Positions 1 to 11,652 are shown, counted from the stretch's first letter. The stretch: DNA of 38,450 nucleotides from Acetobacter sp. (GCA_012517935.1 JAAYUA010000108.1:1-38450); one strand, 5' to 3'. Made by a program: numbers and translations. Notes: generated by a model from the sequence alone, not told the origin.

Positions 1-560
1 GCCTCTGCAAAATAGCGCTCGGCTTCCTCAACGCGATTTTCTTTCAAAAGGAATCGACCAAAATTGAAGCATCCACGAAAATCCCCGCAACGGGCTGCTT
101 TAGCATACCATGCTCGCGCTCGACGAAAATCCTGTTCACATGCCCACCCGTCCTCATAAAAACCTCCAATAATATTAAAGGATTTACAATGCCCAAGCGC
201 AGCGGATTTCCTGAACCAGGCGAAAGCAGCGTCCATATCTGTCGCTCCATTCCAGCCAAGCGTCAGCCCCGTAGCATAATTATACATCCCCCAATCGAGA
301 CCACCCTCCGCAGCTCTCTGATACCATAACATTGCCTCTTGCTTATTCACTGAGGCACCCCAGCCAAGTTCACAACACCTGCCGACCATGTTGCAAGCCA
401 TGGGAACACCCTGAAGAGCACTGGTGAGAAACCATGCGAAAGCATTGTTTTCATTTCGTGCGGTTCCAATGCCATTCAAGAGCATCTGACCAAGAGCAAG
501 TTGTGCTTCCGCACTCCCTGCCCTTGCCTGTTGCGTAACGAGAGCCAGAATCTTTTCCAT
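1..560 (-). CDS. Sel1-repeat (SEL1-like TPR) protein, C-terminus cut by window edge
   Basis: An open frame runs from an ATG at 560 to the window edge without a stop (about 186 codons). Reading it on the minus strand gives a chain of Sel1-like repeats with the usual alternation of LG..Y..G and A..WY.KAA..G: examples are AQLALGQMLLNGIG, EAMLWYQRAAEGG, AAFAWFRKSAALGH and RARAWYAKAARCGD, so at least four repeats. No signal peptide is seen, so it is probably cytoplasmic. Sel1 repeats act as protein-protein scaffolds. It starts 5 bp after the stop of the siderophore receptor, so the two are almost surely one transcript and perhaps translationally coupled; no good Shine-Dalgarno is visible. From family knowledge, piuA/fiu-type receptors are often followed by a PiuC-type Fe(II) dioxygenase and a Sel1 gene; whether a dioxygenase lies to the left cannot be seen. 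Confidence 0.85.
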   Translation of the reverse strand, partial: MEKILALVTQQARAGSAEAQLALGQMLLNGIGTARNENNAFAWFLTSALQGVPMACNMVGRCCELGWGASVNKQEAMLWYQRAAEGGLDWGMYNYATGLTLGWNGATDMDAAFAWFRKSAALGHCKSFNIIGGFYEDGWACEQDFRRARAWYAKAARCGDFRGCFNFGRFLLKENRVEEAERYFAE

Positions 561-565
561 GAAGG

Positions 566-2899
566 TCAGAAATGGACTCTGAGATTAACCATGGCCGTGC
601 GACCGGCAGCCTGCATGGCATAATGCGTCGCATATGCCTGCGTGAAGTAACGCTTGTTCGCGATATTCTGAATATTCAACTGCAAGGTATAATGCTTCAT
701 GAAATGATAGCTCGCCATGAAATCAAACCGCCAGTAGGATGGAACGAATTTCGGAGCCGTTGGAGAATCTGTTCCATAGATTTTGCTCATGTAATAAACG
801 CCGGCACCAAGCTTGAGATTTTTCGTTGGTTCAAACGTATTCCACAATGACAGACTGTTCGCAGGCGTATTCGGTGCGCGACGGCCATCCATAATGCCCG
901 CACTGGCACCTGAACCGCCATTTTTAACCAGTCTTGCGTCAAGATAGGAATATCCTCCTGACATTTCCCACCAGCGGGTCAAACGACCATTAAGGCTGAT
1001 TTCACCACCCCGCGTGCGTTTTTTACCTGCGTTGGCTATGCCACCATCAGCCGTTGTAATCTTGAAATTCGTTGCATCAATCTGGAACAATGCACCCGTA
1101 ACAAATATCCTATTATGCAGGAAGCTCCATTTCGTTCCCACTTCAATCGTTCTGTCACGCTCGGGTTTGAGCGTATCACCTGGAATGCTGCTGCCACGTC
1201 CCGGAGCCAGGGAAATATCATCAGATCCCTGCCCAACTGAATTCCCCGGCGGAATGGCTGATGTCGCATAAGACGCATAAATGGAACCATTTGATGCCGG
1301 CTTGTAAACCAGCCCACCCTGATAGGTGAACAGATTATCTCCTCGACCATATTCCGCAGTACTGGTCCGATACGTGCTCTGCACATTATCCAGACGAACT
1401 GCAAAATTACCTAAAAGTTGAGGCAAGAATGTAATGGTGTCAGTCAGATAGACAGCCTTGGTGTCAAAACGTGTGCTGTTCGGATTTCCTGAGCGCGCCA
1501 CTTTCCCGGACCATACATCATTGGGATTGGGATTAAGAAGCGTCGTACAGGTATTCGATGAAAAGGCCAAGGCCGTCGCGCATTTGGTAAAATCGCTTCC
1601 GGAAAGAACGTTCTTTCCATTCACATAAGCGGTGTAGGTATCGTTCTTTCCTTGCTCGCGTGTGAATTCTGCTCCCATGGAAAAGGAATTCTTGAAACCA
1701 AGAAGGTGAACGGTGCCATAAAAATCAGTTTGGTTTGTAGCTGTATCGAAAGTTGAAATACGGGAATTCATACGTCTATAGACATAACCGTAATATATAT
1801 TCCCCTGACTATCATCAGGCATTGTCCAGATATCATTCTGGGTTGTTTCCGAATAACGCGTCGTATTTCGAATATGAAGATTCTTGCTGAAATCATGCTC
1901 GAACCGCAACGTGCCCATATCAATGCCGTCATGGTTACGATCCCGATCTTTCAGACCATACCATGTATTGAAGGGAACATTGACCGGCGCACCGCTTCCC
2001 GTCGCCATGACACGTTCTGCACCGTCACTTCTGCGAGAAAATGTCGGATTGTTGTAAGGAATGCCTTCATCCGGTGTGTCGAAATTCTGCATGTGATAAT
2101 ACATCACAGTGACACGATTTGCCGTTCCCAGACCGAACGAAACCGATGGCGCCAGACCATATCGTTGATAATGTGTCGGACCACGGCCTGCCTTGTCTTC
2201 ATCATCAACCATCAGATTGAAACGGAAAGCCCCCGTGGGTGTGATTTTCCAGTTGCCATCAAATGTGGCCCGACGATAATTTGCATTTCCAAAACCAACA
2301 TTTGCATCAATGAAATTTTCAAGTTTTGGCATCTTGCTATTAATGACGATAGCGCCGCCTGCACCGGCGCGACCACTCATCGCACCGCTGTCTCCCTTGA
2401 TCACGTCAATGGATTCAACGTTGAAAGTCTCACGCGCCTGTGCACCAACATCGCGCAACCCGTCCATAAACGTGCTCGACTGAGCATCCTGACCACGCAG
2501 AAAGGGACGATCCCCCACAGGATTTCCGCCTTCACCAGCTCCCATCGTAATTCCGGGCACATTGCGTAAAGCATCGGCCAAGGTATGGGACGCGGTTTCA
2601 TCAAGAAGCTGACGCGAAATGATAGAAACGCTCTTGGGTGTATCCAGCAATGATGCCGTAAATTTTGGAGAGCGGTTTCTGAACTGGCCAATCACATCGA
2701 TCTGCTCATAATCAGGGATCGATTTATGGTGTTCCGCATTTTTTTTGTCGTCGTGCTTTTTCTTCTTGTCGATCAGTTGCTCGCTATCCGCAGCGAAGGC
2801 GATGGACTGTGTGCCGAACCATAATGTGGCCCCCAACAAAGTCAGACTCGAAGCGGTGTCGATTATCTTCCCCGCCGTAGGCTTCACTTGTCCACTCAC
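566..2899 (-). CDS. TonB-dependent siderophore receptor (Fiu/PiuA-like)
   Basis: Outer-membrane receptor of 777 aa for ferric siderophores. The start is GTG: the sequence AAGGAAGGG lies 7 nt before it and no ATG competes. A signal peptide spans about residues 1-37 (hydrophobic core around 18-35, cleavage after AFA). A Lys/His-rich stretch (45-59) precedes a TonB-box-like segment (EQIDVIGQ, about 65-72). The plug domain follows with typical siderophore-receptor wording (DTPKSVSIISRQLLDET, then ALRNVPGIT, PFLRGQD, MDGLRDVG). The remainder is beta-barrel and ends in VHF with the terminal Phe expected of outer-membrane proteins. A CATALAFSSNTC segment could form a loop disulfide. The plug wording resembles the catecholate receptors Fiu and PiuA; the actual ligand is inferred only. 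A Fur box upstream indicates iron repression. Confidence 0.93.
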   Translation of the reverse strand: MSGQVKPTAGKIIDTASSLTLLGATLWFGTQSIAFAADSEQLIDKKKKHDDKKNAEHHKSIPDYEQIDVIGQFRNRSPKFTASLLDTPKSVSIISRQLLDETASHTLADALRNVPGITMGAGEGGNPVGDRPFLRGQDAQSSTFMDGLRDVGAQARETFNVESIDVIKGDSGAMSGRAGAGGAIVINSKMPKLENFIDANVGFGNANYRRATFDGNWKITPTGAFRFNLMVDDEDKAGRGPTHYQRYGLAPSVSFGLGTANRVTVMYYHMQNFDTPDEGIPYNNPTFSRRSDGAERVMATGSGAPVNVPFNTWYGLKDRDRNHDGIDMGTLRFEHDFSKNLHIRNTTRYSETTQNDIWTMPDDSQGNIYYGYVYRRMNSRISTFDTATNQTDFYGTVHLLGFKNSFSMGAEFTREQGKNDTYTAYVNGKNVLSGSDFTKCATALAFSSNTCTTLLNPNPNDVWSGKVARSGNPNSTRFDTKAVYLTDTITFLPQLLGNFAVRLDNVQSTYRTSTAEYGRGDNLFTYQGGLVYKPASNGSIYASYATSAIPPGNSVGQGSDDISLAPGRGSSIPGDTLKPERDRTIEVGTKWSFLHNRIFVTGALFQIDATNFKITTADGGIANAGKKRTRGGEISLNGRLTRWWEMSGGYSYLDARLVKNGGSGASAGIMDGRRAPNTPANSLSLWNTFEPTKNLKLGAGVYYMSKIYGTDSPTAPKFVPSYWRFDFMASYHFMKHYTLQLNIQNIANKRYFTQAYATHYAMQAAGRTAMVNLRVHF

Positions 2900-2938
2900 C
2901 CGAGCACCCTTCCTTCAAACACCACAACAACTCTACAA

Positions 2939-2955
2939 ATGCGAGTCATTCGCAT
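2939..2955 (-). promoter_or_regulatory. Second palindrome between Fur box and receptor start
   Basis: ATGCGA-GTCAT-TCGCAT is a perfect 6-bp inverted repeat around a 5-bp centre, 40-56 bp upstream of the receptor GTG. It resembles the TGCGAATGA-type half sites of iron-regulator boxes and may be a second operator for Fur or a related regulator. The rest of the 2900-3212 gap, which exceeds 300 bp, holds only this site, the Fur box, the argC terminator and about 170 bp after argC without recognisable signals. Confidence 0.45.
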
Positions 2956-2970
2956 AAACGGGCATATGAT

Positions 2971-2989
2971 CAGAATGATATTCATTGTC
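2971..2989 (-). promoter_or_regulatory. Fur box upstream of the siderophore receptor
   Basis: The core AATGA-TAT-TCATT (2974-2986) is a perfect 5-bp inverted repeat. Aligned with the classical 19-bp Fur consensus GATAATGATAATCATTATC, I count 15 of 19 matches. It lies 72-90 bp upstream of the GTG start, a normal operator position. Binding by Fur is inferred. Confidence 0.75.
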
Positions 2990-3001
2990 AATTGCGAATA
3001 G

Positions 3002-3040
3002 ATAAAAAATCCTGAAAGACAAATGCATGTGTCTTTCAGG
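3002..3040 (-). terminator. Intrinsic terminator downstream of argC
   Basis: A perfect 11-bp stem (3011-3021 with 3030-3040) around an 8-nt loop is followed on the minus strand by ATTTTTTATC. It lies about 170 bp beyond the argC stop, just before the receptor promoter region, and would shield that promoter from argC read-through. Confidence 0.85.
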
Positions 3041-3212
3041 ACAACAACAAGCACGACGGATCGCCATGAGATCACGAACGAATCCCACGGACATCAATCT
3101 GTTACAATTTCAGGGAAACAAACCGAGGCGGGCATACTCACAGGCAATGGTCGGATCAAAGATATATGCCCTTGATCCGGCCGTATGACAGACAAATTGT
3201 CGCCAGCTTATT

Positions 3213-4160
3213 TCACGCGGTCACGGCAGGCGCTTCAAGCCCAAGCATCAACCGGATGTTCTGGACGGCAGCACCCGAAGCGCCCTTGCCCAGATTATCA
3301 AGACGCGCCGTCAAAAGAACCTGCCGTGCTGAATCATTCGCGTGCACACGCAATTCCAGATCATCACGCCCGGCCAGCGCTTCCCCCGTCAGGGATGCCT
3401 CCGGCAGCAAAACCTTCACAACCGCGCTTCCTGCGTAACGCGCTTCAAGAGCAGCCTGAATATCCGCCCCGTCAGGATGACCGTTCAGATCCGCCAGATG
3501 CAGTGGCACAGACACAATCATCCCCTGTGGAAAGTGACCGACGGATGGCACAAACAAGGGACGACGATGAAGCCCGGCGTGATGCTGGATTTCCGGAACA
3601 TGCTTGTGTGACAAGCCCAGACCATAAAGTTCAAACGCCGGACCACCCGTTGCCTCATGGGCGGAAATCATATTCTTGCCGCCACCCGAATAACCACTGA
3701 TGGCATTGATCGACACCGGATGATTCGGGTCCATGATCCCCGCATCAATCAAAGGCCGCAAGAGAGCCAGAGCCCCCGTGGGATAACATCCAGGATTGGA
3801 AACACGCGCCGCGGACGCAATCTCTGCCCCACGTTCAGGGGTCAGTTCCGGAAACCCATAACTCCAGCCTTCAGCCACGCGAAACGCCGTACTCGCATCC
3901 AGAATACGGGGTTTCCTCTGAGCAGCGGGAAAAGCTTCCACCAGGGCCACAGCCTCACGCGCCGCATCATCAGGCAGACAGAGCACGACAAGATCGGCCT
4001 GCCCCATGGCTTCCGCCCGGGCAATCGGATCTTTCCGATATTCCGGATCAATAGAATGCAGCCGAACCGGCAGGTCGCGCAGACGCTCACGGATCCCAAG
4101 TCCCGTCGTTCCTGCTTCTCCATCAATAAAAATAGCCGGTTGTGCTGTCATGACCGCCAT
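3213..4160 (-). CDS. argC: N-acetyl-gamma-glutamyl-phosphate reductase, type 2
   Basis: Catalyses the NADPH-dependent reduction of N-acetylglutamyl-5-phosphate to the semialdehyde, third step of arginine synthesis, in the cytoplasm. The N-terminus [10 protein letters not shown] is the type-2 version of the nucleotide-binding loop. The active-site Cys sits in [10 protein letters not shown], and [12 protein letters not shown] follows. The length (315 aa) fits the short type-2 family rather than the roughly 340-aa type 1. A second ATG at codon 4 (4151) is an equally good start, since the region before it is G-rich while the first ATG has only a weak ribosome site. The gene stands alone, divergent from the permease, with no other arg gene nearby. 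Confidence 0.95.
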   Translation of the reverse strand: MAVMTAQPAIFIDGEAGTTGLGIRERLRDLPVRLHSIDPEYRKDPIARAEAMGQADLVVLCLPDDAAREAVALVEAFPAAQRKPRILDASTAFRVAEGWSYGFPELTPERGAEIASAARVSNPGCYPTGALALLRPLIDAGIMDPNHPVSINAISGYSGGGKNMISAHEATGGPAFELYGLGLSHKHVPEIQHHAGLHRRPLFVPSVGHFPQGMIVSVPLHLADLNGHPDGADIQAALEARYAGSAVVKVLLPEASLTGEALAGRDDLELRVHANDSARQVLLTARLDNLGKGASGAAVQNIRLMLGLEAPAVTA

Positions 4161-4320
4161 AAACTTTCAGAAAACCCAGAAAGTCTGACTATACAAATAT
4201 GACACTCTCCGGACCAGAGCCTCAAAATGAATCTGGCTCCCACGCTCCGATTCAGTCTGGAATCAAAATGAATAGCGTGGATAATCATACCATCGAATTT
4301 CAAGCAACAGGACTGGTCGT

Positions 4321-5712
4321 TTGGGCAATTCACAACCTTCCGGACACGGCAAACTCAAAACCCGCCATATCACCATGATCGCCATTGGTGGTGTTATTGG
4401 CGCAGGCCTGTTTGTCGGTAGCAGCGCCACCATTGCTGAAGCCGGACCCGCGATCGTGCTGACCTATGCCTTTACCGGACTTCTGGTCATGGGCGTGATG
4501 CGATTGCTGGGCGAGATGTTGCTCGCGCAACCGGGTAAGGGGACTTTCATCGATTACATTCGATGTGGTTGTGGAAGAGCGATGGGTTTCACGGCCGGCT
4601 GGCTCTATGCCCTGTTCTGGATCACTGCCATCGGTGAAGAAGCCATCGCAGGCGCGATTATCCTCCAGCCATATACCGGATTGCCCATCTGGATACTGGC
4701 CACACTCCTTGTCCTTGCAGTCACTCTCATCAATTTCACTGCTGTCGGCTTTTTCGGCGAGTGTGAGTTTTGGCTATCACTGATCAAAGTCGTCTGTATC
4801 ATCGGATTCTGCCTGACGGCTGCCGCCTTCCTCGGGGTTCCCGGCATCCAACACAGGGACGTCATGGAGGTTCTGACGCACCACGGAGGCATTCTCCCGC
4901 ATGGTATCGGCGCCCTCGCCGCGGCGCTGCCAATGGTTCTTTTCTCCATGATCGGTTCAGAAATCGCGACCGTGGCCGCGGCAGAGTCCCAGGATGCTCC
5001 GCGTAATCTTGCACGCGTCACACGCACGATCGGCGCACGTATCACGCTGTTTTATATCGCATCCCTGACCCTGATCCTTTGTATCGTTCCATGGACAGAA
5101 ATCATCCCAGGACATTCGCCGTTCGTATCCGCAATGGAAACAATCGGGATTCCCGGAGCCGGTCCTCTCATGCAGATCGTCGTCTTCAGCGCAGTCATAT
5201 CCTGCATGAACTCAAGTCTGTTCGTTTCGGCCCGCACACTCTGGCGGCTGGGACAGAGGCATGAAGCCCCTGGCATCCTGCGTCACATGGCCGAAGAAGG
5301 AAGCGCTCCCCGCGCCGCAGTCATCATTGCGGGTCTTGGAGGCATGGGCGTTGCCTTTTCTTCCATCCTCGCACCCAATACAATTTTTGCATTCCTGCTG
5401 AGCGCAACAGGCGCGATCATGCTGTTTGTCTATCTTCTCGTTGTCATCGCACATCTCCGCATGCGACGGGCGGCACAAAAAGCGGGAACGCCATGGCAAT
5501 GGACTGCCATCGCTTTTTTCCCTCTCGCCAACTATCTCCTGATTGGAGCGATCGCTGGCGTTATCCTCTCCATGCTCGTTTCGACAGATCAGAGGTCAAC
5601 GATCATTTCAACCTGTGGCACCATTCTCCTGACATGGAGTTTTTGGGCTTTCGTCCGCCATAACAGTAAGGAACCTGCTGCTTCTCCTTCAGAGGAAGAA
5701 GCAGGCCTCTGA
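4321..5712 (+). CDS. Amino-acid permease, GabP-like (APC/AAT family)
   Basis: Inner-membrane amino-acid:proton symporter of 463 aa with about 12 hydrophobic segments. The first helix carries the family motif IGGVIGAGLFVGS; later segments LLGEMLLAQPGKGTF, GFTAGWLYALFW, EFWLSLIKV, and GSEIATVAAAES match the GABA-permease branch (GabP, AnsP, CycA relatives) closely. Substrate is not certain: GABA, proline or another amino acid are all possible. The start is TTG, the only usable codon ahead of the conserved N-terminus; AGG at 4309-4311 is 9 nt before it, and a stop in frame lies at 4282. The first ATG (4375) would delete part of helix 1. Expressed away from argC. Confidence 0.88.
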   Translation: MGNSQPSGHGKLKTRHITMIAIGGVIGAGLFVGSSATIAEAGPAIVLTYAFTGLLVMGVMRLLGEMLLAQPGKGTFIDYIRCGCGRAMGFTAGWLYALFWITAIGEEAIAGAIILQPYTGLPIWILATLLVLAVTLINFTAVGFFGECEFWLSLIKVVCIIGFCLTAAAFLGVPGIQHRDVMEVLTHHGGILPHGIGALAAALPMVLFSMIGSEIATVAAAESQDAPRNLARVTRTIGARITLFYIASLTLILCIVPWTEIIPGHSPFVSAMETIGIPGAGPLMQIVVFSAVISCMNSSLFVSARTLWRLGQRHEAPGILRHMAEEGSAPRAAVIIAGLGGMGVAFSSILAPNTIFAFLLSATGAIMLFVYLLVVIAHLRMRRAAQKAGTPWQWTAIAFFPLANYLLIGAIAGVILSMLVSTDQRSTIISTCGTILLTWSFWAFVRHNSKEPAASPSEEEAGL

Positions 5713-5719
5713 AATTTTT
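5678..5719 (+). terminator. Terminator overlapping the 3' end of the permease gene
   Basis: TTCAGAGG (5688-5695) pairs perfectly with CCTCTGAA (5706-5713), and T5 follows at 5715-5719, so the last codons and stop lie in the terminator stem. An alternative hairpin, CTGCTTCTCC with GG-a-AGAAGCAG (5678-5704), uses part of the same bases and would exclude the first. Confidence 0.65.
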
Positions 5720-5759
5720 ATCGGAATTATAAAACCACAGGTAACTACGATATGTTTTA

Positions 5760-6626
5760 TCAGAGAGATCCGGCTCCAAACGTATCACACGCACGAATAT
5801 CGCCGGAATCCATACCTTTTCTGAACCAGCTCACCCGCTGTGCCGATGTTCCATGCGTAAAGCTGTCTGGCACGACATATCCCTGAGCCTGTTTCTGCAA
5901 GCGATCATCACCAACTGCTGCTGCTGCCGCCAACCCTTCCTCGACATCACCTTTCTCCAGAATATTCCTCTGATCATTGGCACGCCGCGCCCAGACACCG
6001 GCAAAGCAATCAGCCTGCAATTCCGTTCGTACCGAGGCTCCGGCAGCGCCTTTCATGCCTTGCACACCGGCCCGCTGTTCCTGCTCAAAAATGCCCAGTT
6101 CATTCTGCACATGGTGGCCAATTTCATGCGCGATGACATAAGCTCTCGCAAAATCACCACCGGCTCCCAATTTATCCTGAAGTTCACGGAAAAAATCGAT
6201 ATCCAGATAAACTTTCTGATCTGCCGGACAATAAAACGGTCCTGTCGCGGTCTGGGCATAACCACATCCGGACGTCGTCCCGCCCGTAAACAGCACCAGC
6301 TTCGGATCATGATAGGTTTTGCCAAGCTTCTGAAAATATGAACTCCAGACATCCTCAGTTGAGGCCAGAATACGTGCAGTGAAAATTTTCTGTGCATCAT
6401 TTGCGGAAGAGGCTGAAGGCGCCGCGTCCTGATGATTTTCCTGAACCTGACCGCCACCTTCAAGAAGATTCATGACAAGACGAGGATCAACACCGAAATA
6501 CAGTGCGCCCAGAACGATCAAAAGACCGCCGATACTTCCAATCCGAAGCGGCGCACGCGATCCACCCCCCGAGGCTCCGCGACGGTCATCAATGTTATCG
6601 CTCTGCCGCTCATCATCGAGGCGCAT
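5760..6626 (-). CDS. Neutral zinc metallopeptidase, YpfJ family
   Basis: 288-aa membrane-anchored putative metallopeptidase. The start at 6626 is chosen over an upstream ATG because AGGAAGGG lies just before it and the product then opens with the family signature MRLDDERQSDNIDDRRG. Residues about 28-46 form one transmembrane segment, so the catalytic part is probably periplasmic. HEIGHH (from residue 167) is the HExxH zinc motif; LQADCFAGVWA further on supplies the downstream Glu region typical of the family. Several Cys (in TSGCGYAQ, YCPADQ, ACDTFG) could make disulfides. The physiological substrate of this family is not established. Follows the gyrB terminator, so it is likely its own unit. 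Confidence 0.9.
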   Translation of the reverse strand: MRLDDERQSDNIDDRRGASGGGSRAPLRIGSIGGLLIVLGALYFGVDPRLVMNLLEGGGQVQENHQDAAPSASSANDAQKIFTARILASTEDVWSSYFQKLGKTYHDPKLVLFTGGTTSGCGYAQTATGPFYCPADQKVYLDIDFFRELQDKLGAGGDFARAYVIAHEIGHHVQNELGIFEQEQRAGVQGMKGAAGASVRTELQADCFAGVWARRANDQRNILEKGDVEEGLAAAAAVGDDRLQKQAQGYVVPDSFTHGTSAQRVSWFRKGMDSGDIRACDTFGAGSL

Positions 6627-6683
6627 GAAAATACCCTTCCTGACAACATGTAATACAGAAATGAAAATGATCGGGGAAAACAA

Positions 6684-6715
6684 GAAAAAACGGGAAAGCC
6701 AGAAGCTTTCCCGTT
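6684..6715 (-). terminator. Intrinsic terminator downstream of gyrB
   Basis: An 11-bp perfect stem (6689-6699 with 6705-6715) with a 5-nt loop; the minus-strand transcript continues into a T-rich tail (6690 down to 6684). It lies 27 bp after the gyrB stop and separates gyrB from the metallopeptidase gene. Confidence 0.9.
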
Positions 6716-6741
6716 CCAGACACCTGAAAGATTTTCAGATA

Positions 6742-9219
<2,478 letters not shown>

Positions 9220-9279
9220 TTATAGAGGATTCAGCCCGTCCGGACCAGTATTCCTCCGTGTTATAAACAGGCCTGTCTT

Positions 9280-10422
9280 TCAGGGCGGTTCAACGTCCGA
9301 CAACATCCGCCCCTCCATCAGGGTCTCAAACCCGACCTTACCACGCAATAACCCAAAAGGCTCCGGGTCTGTCCCGGTCATGACGACCGACGAGGAAAAA
9401 TCGACCAGAACTGACAGCAGCTTTTCACGCCGTCCACGGTCCAGATGCACAAGCGGTTCATCCAGCAAAAGCATGGGCGCCCTGCCCCTGACTCCAACAA
9501 TCAGTCCAGCATGTGCGAGAATAATTCCCAACAGCAATGCCTTTTGCTGACCAGTCGAAGAATATGCTGCTTCGCGCCCGGTTTCCATATCACTGATCAT
9601 CAGATCCGCACGATGCACGCCAAGAGTGGCCTGACCACGCAACGCATCCTCCCCCCGCAGTCGCCGCAACTCTGCCCGCAACCAGTCTTCAACCATAAGG
9701 GCCGGATTCGTCTCCAGACGATCTGCAATCTTGCAAACCAGCGTCAGTTGCGCCCCAGGAAATCCTCCCGCCATTTCAGGACCAGCAGCATTCAGCCGGG
9801 CAATCATCTCCACCCGTCCGGCAACAACGGCAACCGTATGGCGGGCGATCTCATCTTCCAGACCACTCAGCCAGCCACCTTCATCCCGACGTGTTTGCAA
9901 GACCTTGTTTCTCTGCCACACAGCCCGGGCAACGGCGGATAATTCCCGCGCATGATGCGGGGCCAGAGCAACCACCAGACGATCAAGGAAACGGCGTCGT
10001 CCACCAGCACTCTCACTAAACAGACGATCCATCTGCGGCGTCAGCCACACAGCAGACAGATATTCCGAAACATCGTCCCGCTTGCGAACCGGACGGTCAT
10101 CCATCCTGAATTCACGATTTCTGCCTGAAGAGGCCCCCGCCCCTGTCGCCAGATCAACGACTCCTCCACGATCCGCAGAAAATCGCGCAGCCACTCCCCA
10201 GCTTTGCGCTTCTTCCCGCTCACCCGCAGATCGAAATGGCCATTCGACGCTCCGCGCTCCGCGCAATCCGCGCCCGGGCACAAGCAGGGAAAGAGCTTCC
10301 AGAAGATTGGTTTTGCCGCTCCCATTTTCTCCCGTCAGCACCGTGTGAACCGATGAAGGCTCCCACACAAGACGACGGTAATTTCGGAAATCAGTCAGAA
10401 CCAGACGCTGAATACGGGTCAT
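9280..10422 (-). CDS. recF: DNA replication/repair protein RecF
   Basis: SMC-like ATPase that helps load RecA at gaps with RecO and RecR. The N-terminus LTDFRNYRRL is the RecF signature, Walker A is GENGSGKTNLLEALS, the ABC signature is YSSTGQQKALLLG, and Walker B is MLLLDEPLVHLD. Length is 380 aa, normal for the family. It lies 83 bp downstream of dnaN, and its product is rich in Gly and Arg. Nothing suggests truncation. Confidence 0.97.
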   Translation of the reverse strand: MTRIQRLVLTDFRNYRRLVWEPSSVHTVLTGENGSGKTNLLEALSLLVPGRGLRGARSVEWPFRSAGEREEAQSWGVAARFSADRGGVVDLATGAGASSGRNREFRMDDRPVRKRDDVSEYLSAVWLTPQMDRLFSESAGGRRRFLDRLVVALAPHHARELSAVARAVWQRNKVLQTRRDEGGWLSGLEDEIARHTVAVVAGRVEMIARLNAAGPEMAGGFPGAQLTLVCKIADRLETNPALMVEDWLRAELRRLRGEDALRGQATLGVHRADLMISDMETGREAAYSSTGQQKALLLGIILAHAGLIVGVRGRAPMLLLDEPLVHLDRGRREKLLSVLVDFSSSVVMTGTDPEPFGLLRGKVGFETLMEGRMLSDVEPP

Positions 10423-10505
10423 TCCCGAAAGCCTGTCCAGTTCAGAACATCCAGCGGGACAAACCAGAACCCGCCAGAAATATCATCATGATCCCAAACG
10501 GCGCA

Positions 10506-11630
10506 TCAAACACGCATCGGCATAAGAACATAAAGCGCTGAAGGGCTGTCCACGTCACGCACAATGGTCGGAGCAGCGCTGTCTGCAAAAACGAATTCAA
10601 CGTTCTGTTCGACCTGATCGGTGATGTCGTTCAGGTAGCGGGCCTGAAAGCCGATTTCCATCGTTTCACCATCATAAGTGACACGGTCATCATCAAGCTC
10701 TTCCCGTGCGGAGCCCTGATCCGAACTCACGGCTGAGAGAACAAGAAGATCACGCGAAAGCGTCAGCTTCACCGGACGGGAGCGCTCCTGACTGATCGCA
10801 GCCACACGCGCCACCGCATTGGCGAAATCCTTTTTGCCAACACGCAGAACACGGCTGTTACCCGTCGGGATCACACGCTGATACTCGGGGAATGTCCCGT
10901 CAATCAGCTTCGAAGTCAGCATCACAGCACCGATCCTGAACTGAATGCGTGTCTCAGACAGGGCGACTTCGACCTCTTCCGGACCTTCATCCAGAAGTTT
11001 CCGCAATTCAGCAACGGATTTGCGGGGAATAATGACACCCGGCATCCCATCCGCACCTGCCGGAATTTCAGTTTCAACCCGCGCAAGACGATGACCATCA
11101 GTCGCCACGGCCCGCAGCACGCCTCCGACTTCACCTTCTGTCACGTGAAAATAAATACCGTTGAGATAATAGCGCGTCTCTTCAGTCGAAATCGCGAATT
11201 TCGTCCGGTCAATCAACGATTTCAAAACGGCTGTATTCAGGCGGAAACGATATGGCAGATCGCCAGCAACCATCGACGGAAAATCATCAACGCTGAGCAC
11301 GTTCAGGCGTGTTGCAAAACGCCCGGAGCGCAAATGCAGCGGCTCATCATCAGATGCGCAGTCAAGCTCAATATCCGTACCATCCGGCAGCTTGCGCACG
11401 ATTTCATAGAGAACCGAGGCAGGAGCCGTAACCGCACCGGGGTTTATGACCGTTGCCGGAATTTCCTCGACAACCGCGATCTCCATATCCGTCGCCGTCA
11501 ACGCGACGCGGTCTTCCTTTGCCTCAATCAGAACATTCGCGAGAATGGGAATGGTGTTGCGCTTTTCGGCAACGCTCTGAATATGCGCCAGTGCTTTCAG
11601 CAGCGTTACGCGCTCGACCTTGAACTTCAT
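10506..11630 (-). CDS. dnaN: DNA polymerase III beta sliding clamp
   Basis: Ring-shaped processivity clamp, 374 aa. The start at 11630 is chosen because the protein then begins MKFKVERVTLLKAL as in other clamps, and GGAGG stands 11 nt upstream; the open frame extends 50 codons further upstream but that part is dnaA-gap sequence. Recognisable segments are RNTIPILANVLIEA in domain 1, RYYLNGIYFH and ATDGHRLAR in the middle, and the C-terminal YVLMPMRV that forms part of the partner-binding cleft. It follows dnaA after a 106-bp gap that contains a perfect hairpin. Confidence 0.98.
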   Translation of the reverse strand: MKFKVERVTLLKALAHIQSVAEKRNTIPILANVLIEAKEDRVALTATDMEIAVVEEIPATVINPGAVTAPASVLYEIVRKLPDGTDIELDCASDDEPLHLRSGRFATRLNVLSVDDFPSMVAGDLPYRFRLNTAVLKSLIDRTKFAISTEETRYYLNGIYFHVTEGEVGGVLRAVATDGHRLARVETEIPAGADGMPGVIIPRKSVAELRKLLDEGPEEVEVALSETRIQFRIGAVMLTSKLIDGTFPEYQRVIPTGNSRVLRVGKKDFANAVARVAAISQERSRPVKLTLSRDLLVLSAVSSDQGSAREELDDDRVTYDGETMEIGFQARYLNDITDQVEQNVEFVFADSAAPTIVRDVDSPSALYVLMPMRV

Positions 11631-11652
11631 TGACGACAAATCCTCCGCGGCG

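Noticed and set aside
566..2899. Plus-strand frames such as 1874-2569
   Set aside because: They are antisense shadows of the receptor gene, lack ribosome sites and have no protein-like pattern.
4275..4283. CGTGGATAA, one mismatch from a DnaA box
   Set aside because: It is single and not clustered, with no AT-rich region beside it; chance is likely, so no origin is called.
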